A DNA stretch of 64,000 nucleotides from Actinacidiphila rubida (GTDB taxonomy: Bacteria > Actinomycetota > Actinomycetes > Streptomycetales > Streptomycetaceae): contig NZ_FODD01000003.1 in NCBI RefSeq assembly GCF_900110255.1, forward strand, positions 62,001-126,000. The letters are read 5' to 3'. Numbering within the stretch: the first letter of the stretch is position 1; the number at the start of each line of letters is the position of its first letter. Made by a program: the position numbers and the translations under genes. Of this stretch, positions 57,403-64,000 are shown piece by piece. Under the pieces are notes generated by a model. That model ran no database searches, had not been told where the DNA came from, and worked only from the letters and a program-made list of their open reading frames with translations.

Positions 57403-59676
57403 CTAGGCGGTCCTTCCGGTGGTGGTCGGGCGAGGGGTGACGGCGGCCCCGGCGATCGCGGTGGCGGCACGGGCGGTGGGCACGGCCTGCGTCCAGCGGA
57501 CCTCGGCCGCGTCCACCGTGCCGTCGTAGCGGGTCGACCACAGCGCGCCGTCCGCGCCGACGGCCAGCGCCACCAGCCGGCCCTGGGCGTCCTGGACGAG
57601 CGCGGGGGAGTGCACGTGCAGTGCTGAGCCGCGCGACCACTGCTCGGGCGCGGGGTGGGAGGCGGCGACCGAGACGCACCCGGCGGCGTTGCGGACCGCC
57701 ACGGCCACGTCGGGCAACGCCGCCTGGACCGGGCCGGAGTGGGCCATCGCCACCCGCCCGAAGCCGCCGCCCGGCTCGCCGCGGCCCAGTGGCACCACGG
57801 TCCTGCCGGACGCGGTCAGCTCGGCGAGCACGACCTGTGCCGTGCGCGGCTCCCGGTAGGCCAGCCGCACCGACCCGTCGGGCATCGCCAGCGCGCTGAC
57901 CGGGCCCGAGGAGCCGGGCAGGCCCGTCGGCCGGGCCAGGGCGAACGGGCGCCCGCGCCCGGGCGACGTCCAGTGCAGGACCGCGCGCTGCGCGGGGGCG
58001 AACACGTGCACCCGGCCGGCCCGGTCCACCGCGACGCCCAGCCCGTCGAGCACCCGCACGCCGGACTCGGCGGCGTTCGGCAGCCGCGTCCAGGGCGACC
58101 ACGCGCCGCGGGCCGACTGCACGCGCACGCTGACGCCGCCGCCCTGGTTGCGCACCGCCAGGTAGACCGTGCCGTCGGGGCCGGCGGCCGCCTCGGGGAA
58201 GCCCATCTCCATGGACGCCACCGGGTTCGCCTCGCTGGTCCCCAGGCTGCTCCAGGGCGAGAACAGCGGCCTGCCGTCCGCGGCGGTGCCGCGCTGCACG
58301 GCGGTCACCACCTCGCGGCGGTGCACGCCGGTGCCGCGGGTGTCGGGCAGCCGGGTCCTGACCGAGAACAGCTGCAGCGCGCCGTCCCTGCGGGAGAGCA
58401 CCGAGACCTGGCCCTCCAGGCCGCCGCCGGGCAGCGCCACCGGCCCGGCCCACTGCCCGGTGCCGCCCTTCGTCTCGTACCAGACCACCGCGCGGCCGCT
58501 GAGCAGCGCGAACCCGGCGAGCCTGCCGTCGGCGGCGCGGGCCGCCCAGGACGCGGCGCCCGGAGCGCGGTAGCGGGTGCTCTGCACCCAGCCGCCGTGC
58601 AACGCCCCGCCGCCCACCTTCAGGTCCCCGCAGCCGGACGGGTCGCCGCAGGAGAGGTGATCGCTCCAGCCGTAGACGTCCAGCAGGCGCGCCTTGTGCC
58701 GGATGGCGGGGGTGTCGAGGTTCCACGGCAGGCGCGCGTTGACGTACCCCAGGTAGTGCTCGACCGAGGTGCCCGGCACCGGCTGCGTCGCCCAGTGGGC
58801 GGCCAGCGCCTGCTGGACGAAGTACGTGGCGTGCGTGTGGTCCTGGTGGTCGTAGTAGGCGAGGCCGTGGCCGGGCGCGTAGCCCCGGCGGCCGGTGTGC
58901 ACCGGGTCGTGCTCGGGGTTGGGGTCCAGGGTGCGGACCACGTCGGGACGGTACTGGTGCAGTATCGCCTGCAGGCACGCCACCAGCCGGCCGCGTGTGA
59001 CGTTCGTCGGGTTGCGTATCGGCGAGTGCGCGGGCGGCAGTTGGGGCAGCGACAGGACCGCGTTCTGCCACAGGCCCTTGAGGCTCTGCGCCCGCCACGC
59101 GGCCACCCCGCGCGCCTCCACCAGTGCCAGGAACAGCAGTTGGACCCGCGGCACCGCGCGCAGCGTGTGCAGCTCGGCCTCCCAGCCGCCGACCGGGGTG
59201 ACGAGGGTCACGTCCCACGGGCTCGACTCCTCGCCGGTGGCCATGACCGCGTGCGCCCGCCGCAGCCCGTTCATCCGGGCGCGGGCGAAGCCGGGGCGGT
59301 CGGGCCGCACCAGCCGGCCCCGCGGATCGTGCGGGGGGACGTTGCGCCCGTCCGCCTCGCCGCCGGTCAGACACACCGTCAGCACCGCGTGCCCGGCGGC
59401 GATCTCCTGCTCCGCGTCCGGGTTCATGAAGTACAGGCCGTCGTCCGGGTGGGCGACGAACTGCACCACGGTGAGCGCGCGGTGGGCGGTGCCCACCGGC
59501 AACTGGATGCCCTGGCCGGGCGCCGTCGCCGTCGGCCCGTCCGCGTCCCGCGGTCCCCCGCCCCCGCTCCACCGGTAGAGGGCCGCCATGGCGGCCCCCG
59601 ATATCCCGGCGGCTCCTGCGGCGAGAACCCCCCGCCTGGCGATCCTTGCGGACCGCCTCCCGTGCCGCGACGCCAT
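57403..59676 (-). CDS. Secreted PIG-L family deacetylase with C-terminal propeller-like domain
   Basis: The 757-aa protein starts with a probable Tat signal ('SARIARRGVLAAGAAG', residues ~9-24). Residues ~55-340 form a PIG-L deacetylase: the zinc motif 'AHPDD' (~76-80) and the distal histidines in 'YYDHQDHTHAT'. The rest (~370-745) consists of repeated blades with the pattern W-x-L then 'DGxxxVF/AxR', like PLL/tectonin-type lectin propellers. PIG-L enzymes remove acetyl groups from N-acetylglucosamine-containing molecules; exported forms could modify wall polymers. ATG 59676 has GGAGGT at 8 nt. The stop lies one base before the YfhO start. Confidence 0.88.
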   Translation of the reverse strand: MASRHGRRSARIARRGVLAAGAAGISGAAMAALYRWSGGGGPRDADGPTATAPGQGIQLPVGTAHRALTVVQFVAHPDDGLYFMNPDAEQEIAAGHAVLTVCLTGGEADGRNVPPHDPRGRLVRPDRPGFARARMNGLRRAHAVMATGEESSPWDVTLVTPVGGWEAELHTLRAVPRVQLLFLALVEARGVAAWRAQSLKGLWQNAVLSLPQLPPAHSPIRNPTNVTRGRLVACLQAILHQYRPDVVRTLDPNPEHDPVHTGRRGYAPGHGLAYYDHQDHTHATYFVQQALAAHWATQPVPGTSVEHYLGYVNARLPWNLDTPAIRHKARLLDVYGWSDHLSCGDPSGCGDLKVGGGALHGGWVQSTRYRAPGAASWAARAADGRLAGFALLSGRAVVWYETKGGTGQWAGPVALPGGGLEGQVSVLSRRDGALQLFSVRTRLPDTRGTGVHRREVVTAVQRGTAADGRPLFSPWSSLGTSEANPVASMEMGFPEAAAGPDGTVYLAVRNQGGGVSVRVQSARGAWSPWTRLPNAAESGVRVLDGLGVAVDRAGRVHVFAPAQRAVLHWTSPGRGRPFALARPTGLPGSSGPVSALAMPDGSVRLAYREPRTAQVVLAELTASGRTVVPLGRGEPGGGFGRVAMAHSGPVQAALPDVAVAVRNAAGCVSVAASHPAPEQWSRGSALHVHSPALVQDAQGRLVALAVGADGALWSTRYDGTVDAAEVRWTQAVPTARAATAIAGAAVTPRPTTTGRTA

Positions 59677-59893
59677 GCTGCCGACCTCCGGTAAGGCACA
59701 TCCATCCCCTTCACGACATGTGCCGCCATCGGCGCCCGCTGATCGACTTAGGGGATGTCTCCCGTTCACTGACGACTTCCGACCTGTTTGACGGACATTC
59801 ACTCGGACGCGTTGTCCGCCGCAGGGTCATGGTTCGGTAACGACCGTCGACGGGGTCACGGCATCACCGGGAGGGGGCCTCCCGGGCGGCGGA

Positions 59894-59899
59894 TAGACT
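59894..59899 (+). promoter_or_regulatory. -10 element TAGACT of leaderless galE
   Basis: TAGACT ends 6 nt before ATG 59906 and no ribosome-binding site is present between them. The 229-bp divergent region shared with the PIG-L gene contains no gene. Confidence 0.6.
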
Positions 59900-59905
59900 G
59901 ACCGA

Positions 59906-60877
59906 ATGACCTGGATGATCACCGGCGGTGCCGGCTACATCGGCTCCCACGTCGTGAAGGCCCTCGTCGAGGGCGGACACCGGGTCGTCGTGTTCGACGA
60001 CCTGAGCACCGGCGACCCCGGGCGGCTGCCCGACGGGGTGCCGCTGGAGCGGGGCACCGTGCTCGACCGCGACGCCCTGGACCGGGTGCTGCGCGAGTAC
60101 GCCGTCGAGGGCGTCGTGCACATCGCGGCGAAGAAGCAGGTCGGCGAGTCCGTCGAACGTCCCCTCTGGTACTACCGCGAGAACGTCGAGGGCCTGCGCA
60201 CGGTCCTGGAGGCCGCCGCGGACGCCGGGGTGCGCCGCTTCCTGTTCTCGTCCTCGGCCGCCGTGTACGGCATGCCGGACGTGGACCTGGTCACCGAGCA
60301 GACTCCGTGCGAGCCGATGAGCCCGTACGGCGAGACCAAGCTCGCCGGCGAGTGGCTGGTCGGCGCCACCGGCCGGGCCCACGGCATGGCCACCGCGTGC
60401 CTGCGCTACTTCAACGTGGCGGGCGCGGCGAGCCCGGAACTGGGCGACCCGGGTGTGTTCAACCTCATCCCGATGGTCTTCGACCGCATCACCCAGGGGA
60501 AGGCGCCGCTCGTCTTCGGCACCGACTACGCCACGCCCGACGGCACCTGCATCCGCGACTACATCCACGTCGAGGACGTCGCCGCCGCCCACGTCGCGGC
60601 CGCGCGCCGCCTCACCGACGACCCGGCGGCCGGTCTGGTGCTCAACATCGGCAGCGGCGAGGGCGTCTCGGTGGCCGAGATGGTGGCGCTGATCGCCGAG
60701 GTTTCCGGCCACACTGATCTCGAACCCGAGGTGGCGCCGCGCCGCCCCGGCGACCCGGCCCGGGTCGTCGCCTCGGCCGAGGCGATCACCAAGGAACTGG
60801 ACTGGACCGCGCAGCACGACGTGCGGTCCATGGTGACCTCGGCCTGGGCAGGCTGGCAGCTGCGGCACCCGGAGTAG
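59906..60877 (+). CDS. galE: UDP-glucose 4-epimerase
   Basis: GalE interconverts UDP-glucose and UDP-galactose (or the N-acetyl forms). The 323-aa SDR enzyme has the NAD motif 'TGGAGYIGSHVV', the catalytic Ser in 'FSSSAAVYG' (~residue 117) and YxxxK in 'SPYGETKLAGE' (~residue 142). The C-terminal 'CIRDYIHVEDVAAAH' is the epimerase signature. It sits beside the glycopolymer genes, divergent from PIG-L, and may supply a galactose-type donor. An 8-bp hairpin (60885-60892 / 60897-60904) follows the stop. Confidence 0.94.
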   Translation: MTWMITGGAGYIGSHVVKALVEGGHRVVVFDDLSTGDPGRLPDGVPLERGTVLDRDALDRVLREYAVEGVVHIAAKKQVGESVERPLWYYRENVEGLRTVLEAAADAGVRRFLFSSSAAVYGMPDVDLVTEQTPCEPMSPYGETKLAGEWLVGATGRAHGMATACLRYFNVAGAASPELGDPGVFNLIPMVFDRITQGKAPLVFGTDYATPDGTCIRDYIHVEDVAAAHVAAARRLTDDPAAGLVLNIGSGEGVSVAEMVALIAEVSGHTDLEPEVAPRRPGDPARVVASAEAITKELDWTAQHDVRSMVTSAWAGWQLRHPE

Positions 60878-60884
60878 CGGGCCG

Positions 60885-60904
60885 GCCCCGGCGTCCGCCG
60901 GGGC
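60885..60904 (+). terminator. Hairpin after galE
   Basis: A perfect 8-bp stem with a GTCC loop begins 8 nt after the galE stop and ends before the proB start chosen here. Confidence 0.6.
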
Positions 60905-60932
60905 GGTGGACGGCGACACGAGGACGGCGCAG

Positions 60933-62066
60933 GTGACACGGGCGGCACGGCAGGACGTGGCGGAGGCCCGCAGGATCGTGGTGAAGGTCGGCTCGTCGTC
61001 GCTGACGACGGCGGCCGGCGGGCTCGACGCGGACCGGGTGGACGCCCTGGTCGACGTGCTGGCCAAGGCGCGCGAGGGCCGCGAGATCGTGCTGGTGTCC
61101 TCCGGCGCGATCGCGGCCGGCCTCGCACCGCTGGGCCTGGAGCGCAGACCGCGCGACCTGGCCCGGCAGCAGGCCGCCGCAAGCGTCGGCCAGGGCCTGC
61201 TGGTCGCGCGCTACACCGCCTCCTTCGCCCGCTACGGCCTGCGCGTCGGGCAGGTGCTGCTCACCTCCGACGACGTCAGCCGCCGCACCCACTACCGCAA
61301 CGCGTTCCGCACCCTGGAGCAGTTGCTGACCATGGGCGCCGTGCCCGTGGTCAACGAGAACGACACGGTCGCCACCGACGAGATCCGCTTCGGCGACAAC
61401 GACCGGCTCGCCGCGCTCGTCGCCCACCTGGTGCGCGCCGACCTGCTGGTGCTCCTCTCCGACGTCGACGGCCTCTACGACGGCGACCCCCGCACCCCGG
61501 GCACGAGCCGGATCGAAGAGGTCACCGGGCCCAAGGACCTGGAGGGCGTCTCGATCGGCAGCGCCGGGCGGGCCGGCGTCGGCACCGGCGGCATGGTCAC
61601 CAAGGTCGACGCCGCCGGCATCGCCACCGGCGCCGGGGTGCCCGTCGTCCTCACCTCCACGGTGCACGCCGCCGACGCCCTGGCCGGCCGGCCCACCGGA
61701 ACGTACTTCCACCGCACCGGCAAGCGGTCCGCGGGACGCCTGCTGTGGCTCGCGCACGCGTCCGCGCCGCGGGGCGCCCTGCGGCTGGACGAGGGCGCGG
61801 TCCGCGCGGTCACCGAGCGCGGCAGCTCGCTGCTGCCGGCCGGACTGACCGCCGTGGAGGGCGAGTTCACCGCCGGCGACCCCGTTGACCTGCTCGACGA
61901 GGCCGGTCGTGCCGTCGCCCGCGGCCTGGTCAACTTCGATGCGCGGGAACTGCCGCGGCTGCTCGGGCGCTCCACCCGGGACCTGGCCAGGGACCTCGGT
62001 CCCGCCTACGAGCGGGAGGTCGTCCACCGCGACGACCTGGTGCTGCTGCGACCAGCGGGGCGCTGA
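60933..62066 (+). CDS. proB: Glutamate 5-kinase
   Basis: ProB phosphorylates glutamate, the first step of proline synthesis. The 377-aa protein has the amino-acid kinase fold ('RIVVKVGSSSLTT', 'VLVSSGAIAAG', 'VVNENDTVATDEIRFGDND', 'GTGGMVTKVDAA') and a C-terminal PUA domain (~285-375). I chose GTG 60933 because GAGGA lies exactly 8 nt upstream. GTG 60906, 9 codons earlier, directly follows the galE hairpin and has poorer signals but cannot be excluded. proA follows after one small gene, the usual streptomycete order. Confidence 0.95.
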   Translation: MTRAARQDVAEARRIVVKVGSSSLTTAAGGLDADRVDALVDVLAKAREGREIVLVSSGAIAAGLAPLGLERRPRDLARQQAAASVGQGLLVARYTASFARYGLRVGQVLLTSDDVSRRTHYRNAFRTLEQLLTMGAVPVVNENDTVATDEIRFGDNDRLAALVAHLVRADLLVLLSDVDGLYDGDPRTPGTSRIEEVTGPKDLEGVSIGSAGRAGVGTGGMVTKVDAAGIATGAGVPVVLTSTVHAADALAGRPTGTYFHRTGKRSAGRLLWLAHASAPRGALRLDEGAVRAVTERGSSLLPAGLTAVEGEFTAGDPVDLLDEAGRAVARGLVNFDARELPRLLGRSTRDLARDLGPAYEREVVHRDDLVLLRPAGR

Positions 62067-62221
62067 CCCGGGCGGCCGGCTCCCCGGCGGGGGCTTCTTG
62101 GAGAAAACCGCCCCGCCGCGCGCGTGAGCCTGGTCAACTTGAGGGTGGATTCGATGCGCAAGGGGCCGCCCGCACCGCCAGGCGGACGGACCCGGAAACG
62201 TCACCCGCAAGGAGGCCGCCG

Positions 62222-62692
62222 GTGAAACGAGGGCGTCCAGGGCCGATCTCCAGGGGGGTCGCGGAGCGCGCGCTGGTCAGCGTCGACAGTGGCGACAGCG
62301 GCGCACGGACGGCAGGGGAGCAGGGAGCCGCGCAGCGGGACGAGCCGCCGGCCACCCGGTTGTGGCATGTCACCCTCAGCGTCTCCGGACCGCACACCCC
62401 GCTGCCGGAGCTCCGGCGCGGCCTCGAACAGCTCGCCCACGACCACCCGTTCCTGCTCACCAGCCGCTACGCCGGCGACCACGCCGAGATCCGCTACTGG
62501 GAAGAGGCCCGTGACCTGCACGACGCCGCCGCCATAGCCCTGCGGCTGTGGGGCGAGCACCGCGCGACGGCGGGCCTGCCGCCGTGGGAGACGGTGGGCC
62601 TGGAGGTCATCGACCGCGAGACCTACCACCAGCGGCTGGCCGAGGGGTACGGTCCGGCGCCCGCCGTCCCGGTCGGCGTCCACCCGTTCTGA
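62222..62692 (+). CDS. Conserved hypothetical protein between proB and proA
   Basis: The 156-aa protein starts at GTG 62222 with an excellent AAGGAGG 6 nt upstream. The first ~45 residues look disordered; the rest, with 'LWHVTLSVSGPHTPLPELRRG', 'FLLTSRYAGDHAEIRYWEEA' and 'LPPWETVGLEVIDRETY', forms a compact alpha/beta domain. I recognise it as a protein conserved at this locus in streptomycetes without a known function. There is no catalytic motif, signal peptide or membrane segment. Its position suggests cotranscription with the proline genes. A short palindrome (62691-62707) overlaps its stop codon. Confidence 0.85.
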   Translation: MKRGRPGPISRGVAERALVSVDSGDSGARTAGEQGAAQRDEPPATRLWHVTLSVSGPHTPLPELRRGLEQLAHDHPFLLTSRYAGDHAEIRYWEEARDLHDAAAIALRLWGEHRATAGLPPWETVGLEVIDRETYHQRLAEGYGPAPAVPVGVHPF

Positions 62693-62854
62693 CCCCGGAC
62701 CGGGGTCGGTGCCGGGGGCCCGGGCAGGGCTCCCGCCGGGACCGTTCGGCGCCCGCCCCGGGCCCGCGGCGAGCACGCCGGGACGCGGCGCGCCCGCCGC
62801 GGCCCGGGGTGTCCGCTGCCCGGTCACCGGCCGCACGGCGACCCGGCCACGCAC

Positions 62855-62860
62855 TACCCT
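62855..62860 (+). promoter_or_regulatory. -10 element TACCCT of leaderless proA
   Basis: TACCCT ends 6 nt before ATG 62867 and no ribosome-binding site is present. Confidence 0.55.
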
Positions 62861-62866
62861 GCAGGC

Positions 62867-64000
62867 ATGGACCTGCCCTCGCCGCTGCCGAAGTCGCCCG
62901 TGATGCTCGCCGCCTACCGGGCCCGCGCCGCCGCGGCCGAGCTCGCGCCGCTGCCGCGGTCGGCCAAGGACGACGCGCTCCAGGCCATCGCGGACGCGCT
63001 GATCGTCCGCACCCAGGAGATCGTCGCGGCCAACGCCGAGGACGTCGCCCGCGCCGAGGAGGCCGGCACCAGCCCGGCGATCGTCGACCGGCTGACCCTG
63101 ACCCGCGAGCGGATCGCCGCCATCGCCGCCGACGTGCGGCACGTGGCCGGCCTGCCCGACCCGGTCGGCGAGGTGCTGCGCGGCTCGACCCTGCCCAACG
63201 GCCTGGACCTGCGGCAGGTACGGGTCCCGCTCGGCGTCGTCGGCATCATCTACGAGGCGCGGCCCAACGTGACCGTGGACGCCGCCGCGTTGTGCCTGAA
63301 GTCGGGCAACGCGGTGCTGCTGCGCGGCTCGTCCTCCGCGTACGCCTCCAACACCGCGCTGGTGGGGGTGCTGCGCGACGCCGTCGGCGGCGCGGGCCTG
63401 CCGGGCGACTCCGTGCAGCTGGTCCCGGGCGAGGGCCGCGAGTCGGTCACCGAGCTGATGCGGGCCCGCGGCATGGTCGACGTGCTGATCCCGCGCGGCG
63501 GCGCCTCCCTGATCCGCACGGTCGTCGAGGGCTCCACCGTGCCGGTCATCGAGACGGGCACCGGCAACTGCCACGTGTACGTGGACGCCGCGGCCGACAT
63601 CGACATGGCCGTGGAGGTCCTGGTCAACTCCAAGGCGCAGCGGCCCAGCGTGTGCAACGCGGCCGAGACGGTGCTGGTGCACCGGGACATCGCCGAGCGC
63701 TTCCTGCCGCGGGCCCTGGACGCGCTGGCCGAGGCCGGGGTGACCGTGCACGGCGACGCCCGGGTCGGGGCGATCGCCGAGGCCTGCGGCACCAAGGCCA
63801 CCGTCGTGCCGGTGACCGCCGAGGACTGGGAGACCGAGTACCTGTCGTACGACATCGCGGCCGGCGTGGTCGACTCCCTGGACGCGGCGGTGGCCCACAT
63901 CCGGCTGTGGTCCTCCGGCCACACCGAGGCCATCGTCACCGGCTCGCAGCCCGCGGCCCGCCGCTTCACCCAGCTCGTCGACGCGGCCGCGGTGATGGTC
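62867..64000 (+). CDS. proA: Gamma-glutamyl phosphate reductase (partial, cut by window end)
   Basis: ProA reduces gamma-glutamyl phosphate to glutamate 5-semialdehyde with NADPH, the second step of proline synthesis. The visible 378 codons are open to the right edge with no stop; the family is usually ~415-430 aa, so roughly 40-50 codons are missing. The sequence shows '[18 protein letters not shown]', the nucleotide-binding region '[14 protein letters not shown]' and the catalytic Cys263 in '[12 protein letters not shown]'. ATG 62867 lies just behind a -10 element. Confidence 0.96.
   Translation, partial: MDLPSPLPKSPVMLAAYRARAAAAELAPLPRSAKDDALQAIADALIVRTQEIVAANAEDVARAEEAGTSPAIVDRLTLTRERIAAIAADVRHVAGLPDPVGEVLRGSTLPNGLDLRQVRVPLGVVGIIYEARPNVTVDAAALCLKSGNAVLLRGSSSAYASNTALVGVLRDAVGGAGLPGDSVQLVPGEGRESVTELMRARGMVDVLIPRGGASLIRTVVEGSTVPVIETGTGNCHVYVDAAADIDMAVEVLVNSKAQRPSVCNAAETVLVHRDIAERFLPRALDALAEAGVTVHGDARVGAIAEACGTKATVVPVTAEDWETEYLSYDIAAGVVDSLDAAVAHIRLWSSGHTEAIVTGSQPAARRFTQLVDAAAVMV

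Noticed and set aside
60906-60932. Earlier GTG start for proB
   Set aside because: It lies directly behind the galE hairpin with poor spacing to any purine-rich motif. GTG 60933 has GAGGA at 8 nt. The choice is not fully certain.

Overview
The window is a 64 kb piece of an actinobacterial chromosome, almost certainly a Streptomyces or close relative. The evidence is very high GC, frequent GTG starts, strong GC-rich hairpin terminators without T-tracts, mycothiol-type redox proteins, and a core gene order (tig-clpP1-clpP2-clpX, valS-folC-ndk-mreBCD-pbp2-rodA, rne-rplU-rpmA-obg, proB-proA) that I recognise from streptomycetes. I see no insertion sequence, phage, CRISPR array, rRNA gene or origin. 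Bases 1-106 hold no supportable gene.

Layout. 0-13.7 kb is mixed metabolism: an AbiEi-like regulator, aminopeptidase N, a DsbA-like mycothiol oxidoreductase, a VOC protein, BioY, RpiB, an Fpg/Nei glycosylase, an MFS exporter with an Eis-like acetyltransferase, a SpoIIE-type phosphatase, a 64-aa membrane peptide, and an asparaginase divergent from an Lrp/AsnC regulator. 13.8-14.1 kb holds two divergent tRNA genes, Gly(TCC) and Pro(TGG). 14.2-18.9 kb is protein quality control: trigger factor, ClpP1, ClpP2 and ClpX, with a probable ClgR box. 18.9-25.3 kb has a Gln/Gly/Tyr-rich membrane protein, valS, folC, a DUF4233 protein and ndk. 25.5-31.9 kb is the mreBCD-pbp2-rodA wall-elongation operon. 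31.9-45.7 kb has a CYTH-CHAD protein and the conserved radical-SAM / DUF2344 / rne / rplU / rpmA block. That block is split by a ROK regulator, an APC permease and a GNAT gene. 45.8-47.2 kb is obg.

47.3-60.9 kb is the most accessory-looking region and the best candidate for an incompletely described system. It has a DPM1/GtrB-type glycosyltransferase coupled to a GtrA flippase, two duplicated GT2 proteins (one fused to a TagF-like polyglycerophosphate transferase domain), a GT4 glycosyltransferase, a YfhO-family GT-C protein coupled to a secreted PIG-L deacetylase with a propeller-like tail, and galE. GT2, GtrA and YfhO are the three parts of the Bacillus CsbB-GtcA-YfhO extracellular glycosylation pathway. 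Together with a TagF-type polymerase they suggest synthesis and sugar decoration of a teichoic-acid-like wall glycopolymer. The window ends with proB, a conserved hypothetical gene and proA, which is cut by the right edge.

Regulatory themes. Several genes carry a -10 hexamer only 6-9 nt before the start codon (valS, folC, galE, the TagF fusion, proA, CYTH-CHAD, the phosphatase), as expected of leaderless mRNAs. AT-rich palindromes mark probable operators for the ROK and Lrp regulators.
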